NCBI GenBank assembly: GCA_000309945.1
Contig: CM001633.1
Location: 270,723 to 334,722 of the forward strand
Direction of reading: 5' to 3'
Length of the DNA: 64,000 nt
Origin: Leptolyngbyaceae cyanobacterium JSC-12
Lineage (GTDB): Bacteria; Cyanobacteriota; Cyanobacteriia; Leptolyngbyales; Leptolyngbyaceae
Below are positions 55,196 to 64,000 of the stretch, piece by piece; within the stretch, counting starts at the first letter, position 1, and each line of letters starts with the position of its first letter. Made by a program: the position numbers and the translations under genes. A model generated the notes under the pieces. That model saw nothing but the letters and a program-made list of their open reading frames with translations. It was not told the origin of the DNA and made no database searches.

Positions 55196-57040
55196 TTATT
55201 TTTTCCGGGACTGTAATTTCATTCGTTCAAAACTGAGCGCACCAACACCCATCGTTACCAGTAAAATTCCCAACCATTGAATTCCTTGCAACTTATTCTG
55301 AATCAAAATCCACGCAAGAAATGCGGTCATTACAGGACCAATTGATGCCACGATTGATGCTAATCCTGCTCCCATAAAGCGCACACCAAAGTTGTTAGCA
55401 AGATAACCAATCAGAGTTAACACACCCAACAGTGCACCGCTCAAGACAAATCCGGCTCGTTGTTCAGCAATAACTTGCACACCTAAATTCGGTCCGGCCA
55501 CAATTAAGATAACTGCCGACAATACAAAAATTGTAAAAAACTGCACCAAACTCACTGGAACTGGGTGCAATTTCTTGAACCCCAACTGCATAAAGATGAG
55601 GTATAGCGCGAAAGCAATGCCTGAACAAATCGCAAAAGTAACCCCTTCTAATGACCAGCCCTTTCCTGAATCCACAATATTTGGTTGAGCAGTCAAAACC
55701 ACACCTGCCAAAATTACTGCCATTACTCCCCACCGTAGAGAGGTTGGGCGATCGCCAAACAACAGCCATGCCAGTGGCACTGTCACAATAGGATACATAA
55801 ACAAAATAGTAACCGCTGGTCCCGCCCCAATTTGCCCAATTGCAATGTAGATCAACACCTGAGACAGGAACAAAAATAAACCACTTCCTACTACATTAAA
55901 AACCGGACGGCGATCGCGAGCACTAAAAAACTTCCTCAAATCGCGCCAAACTGGTGGGTACAAAAACATTGCCACTCCCACCATGAGCGGTAGCACAATC
56001 AGCATCCGTAACCATAAAATCAGCAGCGAATTGCCTAAAACCGTAATGTTGATAAAACCGCCAATCTCCGGAGCACCCAAAATAGAGCTAGGCTTGCCAA
56101 TCACCCGAACAAGCACGTTATGAACTGATAAGGCTATGGTTGAGATCAGTACAAGCAGTAAGCCAGCCCAGAAGTTGGACGTATCTTTTTTAGCAGTAGA
56201 CTGAGATGGGACAGCAGTCGCAGGAACTGCCAGCGGAGTTGGAGATGGATAGCGCTGCGTCTGAGACTGAGGAGATTGTGCTTGTTGCAGTGCAGCCTCA
56301 GAGAATTGAGAGACCGCAGAAGATGAGTAGGCTTGGGATTGAGCGGCGTATTGATATCCCTGAAATGACGAGGAGTTCTTAAGAGTACCATCGTAAACAG
56401 ACGATTGCCCGGTTGTACCGTTTTCATATCCAGTCGGCGATTGCGATCGCGCCATCTCAACCTGGAGTTGTTCTCGTAACCGATTCACTAGTGCTTCTAA
56501 AACCGCTTCTCCTTGCTGCTCTAAGTTGTGCATTCGATTAATTTGCTGAGACAAGGAGCTTTGGTAGCTATCCAGTTCTTGCTGGAGTGCCTTGAACGCT
56601 GCGCTAAACGTTGAATCCAACGACGCTAGTAAGCGATGCGCATTCTCACTGTGAATATTGCCATCTGCGACAACACTCAATCCATCATGACTGCCCTGGT
56701 TAGACTTTACGGCTTGGTTAATTTGCTGCATCATCAACCCTTGCAAATGATTCGACAACGCCAGAGCTAATTGCTTCGCCCAAAGCTGTTGCTGGGCAGT
56801 TTGTTGTTGCGACAAGATACTGACGTTTTGAGCTTGTAATTGCTGATGTTGAGCTTGCAGCTTTTGCACTTCTGACAGAAGTCGGGCTTTCTCAGTTTGC
56901 AATTGGGTGACTTCTTGAGAAAGCTGAGTAATCAACCCTTGATGCAACCGCTTGAGATCTTGTGTAACCGTTTGCAAAACACTCTCAACGGTGCGTCCGT
57001 TTTCACTGCTACTATCTGGTCGATTCTCCATTAATCCCAT
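55196..57040 (-). CDS. Coiled-coil/EamA permease fusion
   Basis: A 614-residue protein. Residues 1-200 are predicted coiled coil (LIQ-type heptads such as LQTEKARLLSEVQKLQAQHQ and ALQQELDSYQSSLSQQINRM), with a Ser/Gln-rich disordered linker at 200-285. From about 288 to 600 there is a ten-helix DMT/EamA permease: FWAGLLLVLISTIALSVHNVLVRV, then FMYPIVTVPLAWLLFGDRPTSL and ASIVASIGPVMTAFLAWILIQNKL. Ordinary EamA permeases are about 300 residues; the cytosolic coiled coil of 200 residues is the odd part and may oligomerise or tether the transporter. The substrate is unknown. Confidence 0.88.
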   Translation of the reverse strand: MGLMENRPDSSSENGRTVESVLQTVTQDLKRLHQGLITQLSQEVTQLQTEKARLLSEVQKLQAQHQQLQAQNVSILSQQQTAQQQLWAKQLALALSNHLQGLMMQQINQAVKSNQGSHDGLSVVADGNIHSENAHRLLASLDSTFSAAFKALQQELDSYQSSLSQQINRMHNLEQQGEAVLEALVNRLREQLQVEMARSQSPTGYENGTTGQSSVYDGTLKNSSSFQGYQYAAQSQAYSSSAVSQFSEAALQQAQSPQSQTQRYPSPTPLAVPATAVPSQSTAKKDTSNFWAGLLLVLISTIALSVHNVLVRVIGKPSSILGAPEIGGFINITVLGNSLLILWLRMLIVLPLMVGVAMFLYPPVWRDLRKFFSARDRRPVFNVVGSGLFLFLSQVLIYIAIGQIGAGPAVTILFMYPIVTVPLAWLLFGDRPTSLRWGVMAVILAGVVLTAQPNIVDSGKGWSLEGVTFAICSGIAFALYLIFMQLGFKKLHPVPVSLVQFFTIFVLSAVILIVAGPNLGVQVIAEQRAGFVLSGALLGVLTLIGYLANNFGVRFMGAGLASIVASIGPVMTAFLAWILIQNKLQGIQWLGILLVTMGVGALSFERMKLQSRKK

Positions 57041-57596
57041 GAAAACTTCCTCTAAGCTGCAAACCTCTTAAATGCTGTTGCTATCTTTCGAGTATGCACG
57101 ATTTATTCAATATGCCCAGTTGCTCAACCATGAATCACAATCATTCATTTCTCGTTTGGGTCAATTCATAAAAGAATCTACTCAAAGCTCCGTTTAGCTG
57201 AAGAAAAACTTTCCAAAAACTCTTAACAGCCAGGATATATCCAAATTCTCAAGATCGCACAGCAACTTTCCGAGATTGAAGACTAAACTGCCCTATGCCA
57301 TCTATCGATTTTGTCATTGACTTCTACGCTAGAGAGTTTTTTCGTTAGCAATTCGGTGCAAAAACTCTAAAGCTTTGATCGCATTTGATTTTCCACTCGC
57401 ATTTATCCCAATCAACAAAGTTTCAGTTATACCGTGAGTCGATCAATAGGTAATTCGGCATAACAGAAACTTTTCCAAGTTTCCAGGATTAGTTTCTTCA
57501 ACACAGCTCACTCCACAATTGAAACCTCGCCCACAGGCAAGTCTATAGGTCTCTCCAAGAGAAACCTACACCTCCAGTTGTCAACTTGGGCATGGT
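57041..57596. other. 555-bp gap between DMT fusion and alaS
   Basis: Apart from an AAA-type ATPase relic (57329-57504) there is no gene. The rest (57041-57328 and 57505-57596) shows no clear repeat or motif. Confidence 0.6.
57329..57504 (-). pseudogene. N-terminal relic of an AAA/RecF-like ATPase
   Basis: From GTG 57504 the frame encodes VLKKLILETWKSFCYAELPI then DRLTV, a typical start of a COG4637/RecF-like ATPase. It stops, then resumes one frame over as TLLIGINASGKSNAIKALEF then LHRIANEKTL before TAG 57331-57329. The second piece contains a Walker A motif (GINASGKS). Full members have 350-450 residues, so only the first 55-60 remain, with a frameshift. Confidence 0.75.
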
Positions 57597-60224
57597 TTAG
57601 CTCAATCCTAATTTGAGTTGATTGTGAGCTTCTTTGAGGGCTTCGGGAAGTTTGCTTTCATCGCGTCCGCCTGCCTGAGCCAAGTTGGGTCTACCGCCAC
57701 CACCGCCACCACAGAGTTTAGCGATCGCGCCAATAAACTTGCCCGCATTCAAGCCTTTTTTCATCACTTCTGGGCTAAATGCTGCAACCAGGCTAACTTT
57801 ACCAGGCTCCGGAGCAGATCCCAACACCACTGCACCATGCTTCAACTTTTGCTGGAGTTGCTCAGCAGCAGTTTTTAGTGATTCGGGATCAACGGCTTCT
57901 AATTGCGCCACGAGGATATTGAACTTGCCCACGGCTTCTGCCTCTGCCAGCAAACTGTCAGCTTTTGCTAGCGCCAGTTGAGCTTTGGTGGCTTCAAGCT
58001 GCTTTTGGGTCGCTTTCAGTTCGTTTTGCAGAGCCGTAATTCGGTCGGGGATTTCCTCTGGCTTCACCTTAAAGCGATCGCTTAAGTCCTTCACCACGGC
58101 ATCTCGGATGTTCAGGTATTCCAGCACAGCCGGACCTGCCACTGCTTCAATCCGGCGAATTCCAGATGCTACACCTGCTTCAGACACAATTTTGAACAGC
58201 CCAATTTCTGCTGTGTTGTTAACATGAGTGCCACCACACAACTCCATCGAAACTCCGGGCAAATCCAGCACTCGCACCTCACTACCATACTTCTCTCCAA
58301 ACATGGCGATCGCCCCTCGAGCTTTAGCTTCTGCTAGAGGTAAAGTGTAGGTTTGAGCCGTGTGTGCTTCTGCAATCCAGGTATTAATCTGGTCTTCAAT
58401 CTGTTGCAGTTCATCTGTCGTTAACGGGCGAGGACAATGGAAATCGAAGCGGAGACGATCAAAGGCAACCAGTGAACCCGCTTGCGAAATCGAGTCATCC
58501 ACAATTTGCTTCAAGGCTGATTGAAGTAAATGGGTAGCCGTATGGTTTGCTTGAGCACGCCGACGGCAGGCAAGATCAATCTGAGCATTGACCACATCCG
58601 CAACGTGCAACGTTCCCCGTTCAATGCGCCCATAGTGAACAAAAAAGCCCGACTCTTTCTGCACATCTTCAACTCGCACCAAAACATTGTCGCCAGAAAG
58701 ATAACCGCGATCGCCAATTTGCCCACCAGACTCAGCATAAAAGGGCGTTTGATCCAGAATTACCTGGACCTCACTACCTGCTTCCGCCATTGCCACAGCG
58801 TGCCCACCTATCATCAGCGCCTGCACTTCTGCCTCCGCCGAAGGTTGCGTGTAGCCAAGAAACTCAGTTTCATGGATATGCTCTGCTAGTTGGTTTAAAG
58901 AACCCTGAACTGTCAGGTCAATAGTTTCAACCGCATTCCGGGAACGCTGCCGCTGCTTCTCCATCTCTGTTTCAAACCCCTTTACATCCACCGTCATACC
59001 TTTTTCAGCGGCGATTTCTTGAGTCAGTTCCAGAGGGAAACCATAGGTGTCATACAGAACAAAGGCGTTTTCGCCAGGAATTTGTCCGCCTGCTCCAATT
59101 TTTTGAATCAGGGTTTCCAGTTCTCGTTCACCAAACTCCAGCGTCTTCAGGAAGCGGACTTCCTCCCGTTGCAGCGCGACCTTAATGCTTAACTCCATCT
59201 GCCGTACATGGGGATAGGCTTCCTCAGACAGGGCGATCGCCGTTTCTGCTACCTGGGGCGTAAATTCCTTGTTAATTCCAATCAATCGTCCATAACGAAT
59301 GACTCGTCGAATCAACCGGCGCAAAACATAACCCCGCCCTTCATTCGACACAGTAATGCCATCCGCCAGCATATGCACTACTGCCCGAATATGATCCCCA
59401 ATTACCTTCAGGGCTACTTTCGTTGGCTCATCAGCTTTGTGGTAATCAATTCCTGCAATCTCAGCAGCGGTTTTAACGATCGGGAAGATCAAGTCGGTTT
59501 CGTAATTATTTGGGACTTTCTGGAGAATTTGTGCCATTCGCTCCAGCCCCATCCCAGTATCAATATTCTTGCTTTGCAACGGAGTCAGGTTGTTGTCTAC
59601 GTCCCGGTTATATTGCATGAACACCAGGTTATAAAACTCGATAAAGCGGCTGTCATCTTCCAGATCGATGTGGTCATCCCCCAGTTCAGGTTTGAAGTCG
59701 TAATACAGTTCAGAGCAGGGACCACAGGGACCAGTAGGACCGGAAACCCAGAAGTTGTCATCAGCTCCCATGCGCTGAATTCGATGAGCAGGAATGCCAA
59801 TTTCATCTCGCCAGATGGCAAAAGCTTCGTCATCTTCCTCAAACACACTGACCACGATTCGCTCTGGCGGCAACCCAAACACCTGCGTAGAAAGTTCCCA
59901 TGCCCAGGCAATCGCCTGCGACTTAAAGTAATCGCCAAAGCTAAAATTCCCCAACATCTCGAAAAACGTATGATGTCGAGCAGTGCGACCTACATTCTCA
60001 ATATCATTTGTGCGAATACATTTTTGTGCCGTTGTCGCACGGGGAAACTCCGCTGCTCGTTGTCCCAGAAAAATCGGCTTAAAAGGAAGCATTCCTGCGA
60101 TCGTCAATAGGACAGTTGGATCTTCTGGTACAAGCGAGGCACTGGGAAGAATCTGATGTCCTTTACTTGCAAAGAAATCCAGGAAGGTTTGCCGAATTTG
60201 GGCACCTGTCAGGGGAGTAGCCAT
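57597..60224 (-). CDS. alaS: Alanyl-tRNA synthetase
   Basis: 875 residues, full length. The class II core is at 1-250 ([40 protein letters not shown], the [15 protein letters not shown] loop). The editing domain has HTATHLL (about 567) and CGGTHVNN (about 663), the zinc-binding/editing histidines and cysteine. The C-Ala/DHHA1 domain at the end has [15 protein letters not shown]. It charges tRNA-Ala and edits mischarged Ser/Gly. It is followed upstream on the same strand, after 104 bp, by a phycobilisome-family gene. Confidence 0.98.
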   Translation of the reverse strand: MATPLTGAQIRQTFLDFFASKGHQILPSASLVPEDPTVLLTIAGMLPFKPIFLGQRAAEFPRATTAQKCIRTNDIENVGRTARHHTFFEMLGNFSFGDYFKSQAIAWAWELSTQVFGLPPERIVVSVFEEDDEAFAIWRDEIGIPAHRIQRMGADDNFWVSGPTGPCGPCSELYYDFKPELGDDHIDLEDDSRFIEFYNLVFMQYNRDVDNNLTPLQSKNIDTGMGLERMAQILQKVPNNYETDLIFPIVKTAAEIAGIDYHKADEPTKVALKVIGDHIRAVVHMLADGITVSNEGRGYVLRRLIRRVIRYGRLIGINKEFTPQVAETAIALSEEAYPHVRQMELSIKVALQREEVRFLKTLEFGERELETLIQKIGAGGQIPGENAFVLYDTYGFPLELTQEIAAEKGMTVDVKGFETEMEKQRQRSRNAVETIDLTVQGSLNQLAEHIHETEFLGYTQPSAEAEVQALMIGGHAVAMAEAGSEVQVILDQTPFYAESGGQIGDRGYLSGDNVLVRVEDVQKESGFFVHYGRIERGTLHVADVVNAQIDLACRRRAQANHTATHLLQSALKQIVDDSISQAGSLVAFDRLRFDFHCPRPLTTDELQQIEDQINTWIAEAHTAQTYTLPLAEAKARGAIAMFGEKYGSEVRVLDLPGVSMELCGGTHVNNTAEIGLFKIVSEAGVASGIRRIEAVAGPAVLEYLNIRDAVVKDLSDRFKVKPEEIPDRITALQNELKATQKQLEATKAQLALAKADSLLAEAEAVGKFNILVAQLEAVDPESLKTAAEQLQQKLKHGAVVLGSAPEPGKVSLVAAFSPEVMKKGLNAGKFIGAIAKLCGGGGGGRPNLAQAGGRDESKLPEALKEAHNQLKLGLS

Positions 60225-60328
60225 GAAACTTATGCGAATAATTAAAATCCATCTTTCTTCATCATGCCGCAGATTTTACTAATCTCAGCATTTCAGCAGT
60301 CAGATTACACAGATACACCCTTGACACC

Positions 60329-60802
60329 CTACACTGCTCCCAGTACCTGCCGGTTCATTTCTAGGATTGGACAAAATAGGCTGGCTTGAGCAGGAGAAAG
60401 GTGCTGCTTCACCACCTCTTGCATGACCGCGTAAGTTACGTTGCAGCTTCGCTCTGCCCCAAAAGCTTTCATAATCGTTCGCATCCAGAACAACAACTTT
60501 TCGCGCAAGGAGTCGGGATCATCGAGCAGCATAGCGATCGCAGAATATCGCAAAACCCGAATTGTGTCCCGCTTCCACTTAGCACTTACATCCGCATCGC
60601 CACTCATCAAAAGACTAGGTTCGGATGCCTTGATCTTGGCATAAACCTGCTGAACAATCTGGGCTTCTGCTGCCTGCAATTGTTGGTAAGTTTGCGCCCT
60701 TAGCTGAAAGGAGCGGACAAAATCAATGATCATCTTCAGCTCCTCATCCGTCGCATACCGACCATCTGTTTTGTAACTTAAAGTTTGTAGCTGGCTCAGC
60801 AT
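60329..60802 (-). CDS. Phycobilisome-family protein lacking the bilin-binding cysteine
   Basis: A 157-residue globin-like phycobiliprotein homologue closest in feel to the allophycocyanin group: TDEELKMIIDFVRSFQLRAQTYQQLQAAEAQIVQQV (helices A-B/E), then KWKRDTIRVLRYSAIAMLLDD and a C-terminal VVKQHLSPAQASLFCPILEMN. In bilin-binding relatives this stretch reads C-x-R-D-x4-LRY; here the cysteine position is W76, so covalent phycocyanobilin attachment at the usual site is not expected. It may be a structural or regulatory paralogue. The name ApcD/F is not justified. It is in the same orientation as alaS. Confidence 0.8.
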   Translation of the reverse strand: MLSQLQTLSYKTDGRYATDEELKMIIDFVRSFQLRAQTYQQLQAAEAQIVQQVYAKIKASEPSLLMSGDADVSAKWKRDTIRVLRYSAIAMLLDDPDSLREKLLFWMRTIMKAFGAERSCNVTYAVMQEVVKQHLSPAQASLFCPILEMNRQVLGAV

Positions 60803-60997
60803 TCCCTATCCTTCTAAATTCGTTTTGCTCGATCAGTTGGAATTACTAACAGCGTGCCCTAACCAGTGCCGAAAAGTAACACTTTATTAAGCAGCTATTG
60901 ACCTTACAGTTACCTCTACTCTTATTAAATCTTCCGTGGTGAGTTTTAAGCGTTGTCAAGCTAACCTCCCAGCTTGGTCACCAGAGAACATAGCTTA

Positions 60998-61483
60998 TCA
61001 AAGCTCCGTGCTTTGTGAAAAATATTGTCCTAAATTAAAGCTAGTTGTATTTTCAATTTGCTTCATCATCGAGCGAGTGATCAGTTTGCCCGCCTCTACC
61101 AAAACTTGCCCAGTGATGGGATGGAGCAAATCTTGCTCGGCTCTTCGTCCAATCAAGGCTTCAATGTCCTTAATAGAGTTGACATACATCCCGGGAGGTA
61201 GTTCTACCACCACGCCATCTTTTAACACTCTTGCCTGACACGCCAACCGAGAGTTGGGTTTACATGTCGTAATTACTTCCAGCGTTCGCTGCTCTCTACG
61301 ATTAATTGGTGACAGCGCAGCCATACCATCTCTGACATAAACATGGCAAGTAGCACACATGCCGCGCCCACCACATTCTTTCAGCACGTCTAAATCTTTG
61401 TTAATTAAAACAGATAACAGATTTCCGTTGGTTTCAATTGAAGTTTCTTGAGCGATCGGCTCAAGGCGAACAGTTTTAGCCAT
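60998..61483 (-). CDS. [2Fe-2S] ferredoxin-type protein
   Basis: 161 residues from ATG 61483 (MAKTVRLEPIAQETSI); an in-frame ATG 57 bp upstream adds a non-family tail. Cluster ligands are C37-x5-C43-x2-C46 and C82, the adrenodoxin/Isc-type spacing rather than the C-x4-C-x2-C of photosynthetic ferredoxin. A C-terminal extension of about 65 residues after VVVELPPGMYV is not part of the ferredoxin fold. It probably carries electrons in the cytoplasm to an unidentified partner. It lies 107 bp after the roadblock-like gene on the same strand. Confidence 0.85.
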   Translation of the reverse strand: MAKTVRLEPIAQETSIETNGNLLSVLINKDLDVLKECGGRGMCATCHVYVRDGMAALSPINRREQRTLEVITTCKPNSRLACQARVLKDGVVVELPPGMYVNSIKDIEALIGRRAEQDLLHPITGQVLVEAGKLITRSMMKQIENTTSFNLGQYFSQSTEL

Positions 61484-61590
61484 TAGAGACTCCAGGGAAT
61501 AGGGGATGAGGGTAGGGAGAATAGAGGAAGTGATCAGCAACCTAAAATCCTTCTCTCTTGCCTCCTATCTCGTCTACCTTCTATATTCAT

Positions 61591-62463
61591 TCATCCCAAA
61601 AGTAAGGCTTTTTGTTCATCGCTCAGAGCTTTTTGTTGAATGATTGTCGGAAAGTCACGAATCACCTGTGAACATCGTTTAATAAATTCAGCTACCCATT
61701 GCTGGAGCCAGGTTTTTTGGTCTGGACTGAGCTGGCTTTGTAACTCTTGAGGAGTTGCATCTGCAATGCTTAGGTGGGCAGAACGATCAACTTGAACACG
61801 ATCCAGCCAGTCATGGGCAGGACGGGTTAATTTCCAATAGTTAGCGATGACGTGGATTCCGAGGTATTGCGTTGTGAATTGGCTGAGGTGATTGAGGGCC
61901 GCGATCGCATCATTGAGAGTCGCCGTGGGTGTTGCCTGTATTTCCCTAAGTGAAGATTGAGCAGAAGCCGTTCCATTGAGCGGAACATTTGTAGCAGAAA
62001 TAGGAGGCTCGTAACTGCCAGGCTCAAGAGAATCCGTCGGAGGTTGAACTGGCATTATTACCTGTTGACGAAAATTAATTCCGCTGAGGGTTGTATGTCC
62101 AGTGCTTAAACGAAAAGTAGCAATTATGTTCCCGATATCTTCTCCCAATGCAGCTTTTAGGTTTTTAATAGTCTTTAGATAGTCTGAGTAAATCAAATTA
62201 TCTTGGGTTAGCACCAACAAAATAGTTCCGTGGTCAAGTTTATAAATGTAAACTTGATGCGCGGCAAAATGAAATTTGAACGATTCAAATCCATCAGGAA
62301 TTGTTTCAAGTACCTGTAAGATGCCCTGAGCCAGAGCTTCTTTCTGCTGAAAGTTCAATGTCTGATCGACGCCACAAAAATAGGGACGAGCACGTCGATC
62401 AATGAGAGCGATCCCTGCAATTCCTGGTAAATTCAGAAAGTCCTGAATAACTTCCTGTTTCAT
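61591..62463 (-). CDS. Roadblock/LC7-like cyanobacterial protein
   Basis: A 290-residue protein. The first 120 residues (FLNLPGIAGIALIDRRARPYF, then VYIYKLDHGTILLVLTQDNL) have the strand-helix order of roadblock/LC7 modules. A Pro/Ser/Thr linker (135-185) leads to a helical C-terminal domain (LSQFTTQYLGIHVIANYWKL, then PDQKTWLQQWVAEFIKRCSQ). There are no catalytic motifs, signal peptide or membrane span. Such modules scaffold signalling GTPases, but none is nearby. It is divergent from rbcR across 189 bp. Confidence 0.7.
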   Translation of the reverse strand: MKQEVIQDFLNLPGIAGIALIDRRARPYFCGVDQTLNFQQKEALAQGILQVLETIPDGFESFKFHFAAHQVYIYKLDHGTILLVLTQDNLIYSDYLKTIKNLKAALGEDIGNIIATFRLSTGHTTLSGINFRQQVIMPVQPPTDSLEPGSYEPPISATNVPLNGTASAQSSLREIQATPTATLNDAIAALNHLSQFTTQYLGIHVIANYWKLTRPAHDWLDRVQVDRSAHLSIADATPQELQSQLSPDQKTWLQQWVAEFIKRCSQVIRDFPTIIQQKALSDEQKALLLG

Positions 62464-62652
62464 AGAGTCTTTTTTACGTTTCTACACAATTGTATGTCTA
62501 AGTGCATTTTTAGAGGCTTCACCGATTATTTCATAGTTCTTCTATGCTACGGTTTTGGTCTTAGAAGCCTCCTTGCTCGCACTTGCTGTTGTCCTCTCAA
62601 TTTACCAACCCTCTGGTAATTCTCAAGGCTCTTTTCATAGTGGTTTAGCCGT

Positions 62653-63684
62653 ATGTCTGACCTTCCTTTTACTTTAGATCAACTCCGCATTCTCAAGGCG
62701 ATCGCCGCTGAGGGGAGTTTTAAGCGGGCTGCTGACAGTTTGTATGTCTCCCAGCCAGCCGTAAGTTTGCAAGTGCAAAACCTGGAACGTCAACTAGATG
62801 TACCCCTATTTGACCGGGGTGGAAGGCGAGCACAACTGACCGAAGCGGGACACCTCCTCTTAAGCTATGGCGAGAAAATTTTGACTTTGTGCCAGGAAAC
62901 ATGCCGTGCTCTGGAAGACTTGCAAAACCTCCAGGGAGGCACCCTAATCATCGGAGCCAGTCAGACAACAGGAACTTATCTGTTGCCTCGCATGATTGGG
63001 ATGTTTCGCCAGAAATATCCAGATGTTGCGGTTCAACTCCATGTGCACTCAACCCGGCGGACTTCTTGGAGCGTGGCAAATGGGCAAATTGACCTAGCTA
63101 TTATTGGTGGGGAAATTTCCCCAGAACTCCAGGACTCTTTAGAAATTATTCCCTATGCTGAAGATGAACTAGCATTGATACTACCCGTGACTCATCCCTT
63201 AGCCAAAGAAGACGTGGTTCAAAAGGATGACCTTTACAAATTGCAATTTATTGCCCTTGACTCTCAATCTACCATTCGGAAAGTGATTGATCAGGTTTTA
63301 ACTCGTTGCGGCATTGAAACACGCCGTCTACGAATTGAAATGGAACTTAATTCTATTGAAGCGATCAAAAACGCAGTACAGTCAGGGTTAGGGGCTGCGT
63401 TTGTTTCAATTTCTGCGATCGAAAAAGAATTACAAATGGGGGTATTGCATCGAGCCTCAATTGATGAGGTGGTGGTTAAACGGATGTTGTCCGTCATTAT
63501 CAATCCCAACCGTTATCGGTCGAAAGCTGCCGAAGCATTTTGTAAAGAAATCCTGCCAAAATTTGCAACCTACACAGCTCAGTTGCAAAACTACACCTCG
63601 TCGGGGCACCTTGATGCGGTGCGTTCTATCAATTCTTCTAGTTTGGAAAAGCCTTCACTTATTGTGCCTGATGTCGATTCCTGA
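62653..63684 (+). CDS. rbcR: LysR-type regulator RbcR
   Basis: A 343-residue LysR regulator. The wHTH segment [20 protein letters not shown] and [20 protein letters not shown], then [20 protein letters not shown], matches the highly conserved RbcR/Ycf30 start. The effector domain contains [20 protein letters not shown] and [20 protein letters not shown]. RbcR activates Rubisco and carbon-concentration genes in cyanobacteria and red-lineage plastids. About 30 residues after the effector domain are variable. The next gene begins 5 bp later. Confidence 0.92.
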   Translation: MSDLPFTLDQLRILKAIAAEGSFKRAADSLYVSQPAVSLQVQNLERQLDVPLFDRGGRRAQLTEAGHLLLSYGEKILTLCQETCRALEDLQNLQGGTLIIGASQTTGTYLLPRMIGMFRQKYPDVAVQLHVHSTRRTSWSVANGQIDLAIIGGEISPELQDSLEIIPYAEDELALILPVTHPLAKEDVVQKDDLYKLQFIALDSQSTIRKVIDQVLTRCGIETRRLRIEMELNSIEAIKNAVQSGLGAAFVSISAIEKELQMGVLHRASIDEVVVKRMLSVIINPNRYRSKAAEAFCKEILPKFATYTAQLQNYTSSGHLDAVRSINSSSLEKPSLIVPDVDS

Positions 63685-63689
63685 CGCTC

Positions 63690-64000
63690 ATGGATGTTTA
63701 CTGCACTCGTCCAGGCTGTCCGAAACCTGTTAATCCGTTTGCGGATCTGGATGACCCTGCAATATTTAAGTCTGTTCAACAAAAATATTGCATATCTTGC
63801 GGAATGCCCTTAATTCTGGTAGGGCGCTATGTTCCCCTCAAATTATTGGGGCAGGGAGGGTTTGGTGCAGCATTTTTGGCTCAAGATCGCTACTTCCCTA
63901 AACTGCGCCAATGCGTTGTGAAACAATTCCTACCCTCTGCCAATCTCACTCCTTCTCAACTGCAAACTGCTCAAGACTTGTTTGAACGAGAAGCTCATGC
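63690..64000 (+). CDS. Ser/Thr protein kinase with 4-Cys prefix, 3' end outside the window
   Basis: ATG 63690 opens a frame that continues past the right edge (103 codons visible). A zinc-finger-like prefix has C5, C10, C34 and C37 (CTRPGC then CISCG). The start of a eukaryote-type kinase domain follows, with glycine loop LGQGGFGAAF (54-59) and the ATP-anchoring lysine at about K78 (CVVKQF). This '4-Cys prefix' architecture is common among cyanobacterial Spk kinases. It follows rbcR by only 5 bp, so read-through transcription is likely. Confidence 0.9.
   Translation, partial: MDVYCTRPGCPKPVNPFADLDDPAIFKSVQQKYCISCGMPLILVGRYVPLKLLGQGGFGAAFLAQDRYFPKLRQCVVKQFLPSANLTPSQLQTAQDLFEREAH

Overview
The window comes from a cyanobacterial chromosome. 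The evidence is frequent HIP1 octamers (GCGATCGC), a beta-carotene hydroxylase of the CrtR type, RbcR-like and NtcB-like LysR regulators, a COP23-domain protein, a phycobilisome-family protein and many multidomain phytochrome-style histidine kinases. A filamentous, non-heterocystous lineage of the Leptolyngbya kind would fit, but the sequence alone does not fix the genus.

Layout. Positions 1-2.6 kb are an accessory, decaying region. It holds the tail of a DUF499-type ATPase and a leftward run of small cysteine-rich genes: a DsrE-like gene broken by an in-frame TAG, a GDCCVxC protein, a zinc-ribbon-like protein and a Crp-type HTH stub. It ends in a degenerate threonyl-tRNA synthetase tail. Positions 2.7-6.6 kb are a leftward ferrous-iron operon: tandem FeoA, FeoB, FeoC and, unusually, ferritin. 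Two Fur-box-like sites lie around it. Positions 7.2-25.4 kb hold a six- to seven-gene two-component signalling block, all rightward, bracketed by two large leftward RTX exoprotein genes. The block includes an ethylene-receptor-like hybrid kinase with a bilin-type GAF domain and a five-domain response regulator with an internal HPt. tRNA-Cys is at 25.84 kb.

Positions 26-30.7 kb are a mobile-element scar. An IS4/IS701-type element sits between two gene remnants, followed by two inverted IS1 copies whose flanks record an intramolecular transposition that inverted the 150 bp between them. At 30.8-33.3 kb are a SpoIID-domain gene and a Xer-type recombinase. A palindrome with the 11-6-11 geometry of a dif site abuts the recombinase start, preceded by 12-bp iterons and a 52-bp palindrome.

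Positions 33.3-64 kb are mostly housekeeping and accessory metabolism: an RND efflux pair, EgtD, TatA-like protein, a radical SAM protein, an SDR, ntcB plus a TrpD2-like gene behind an NtcA-type promoter, COP23 protein, crtR and purB. A second IS copy with a clean 7-bp duplication lies between purB and yebC. Then follow two DMT permeases (one fused to a coiled coil), a TPR protein, alaS, a phycobilisome-family protein lacking the chromophore cysteine, a [2Fe-2S] protein, rbcR and the start of a Ser/Thr kinase gene.

The most promising observations are the candidate single-recombinase Xer/dif module, the inverted IS1 pair with its complete duplication record, a 154-bp MITE with exact 9-bp duplications, the strong orphan Fur box facing antisense to ferritin, and the ethylene/light-type receptor cluster. 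All similarity statements rest on motif recognition from the sequence; no database search was run.
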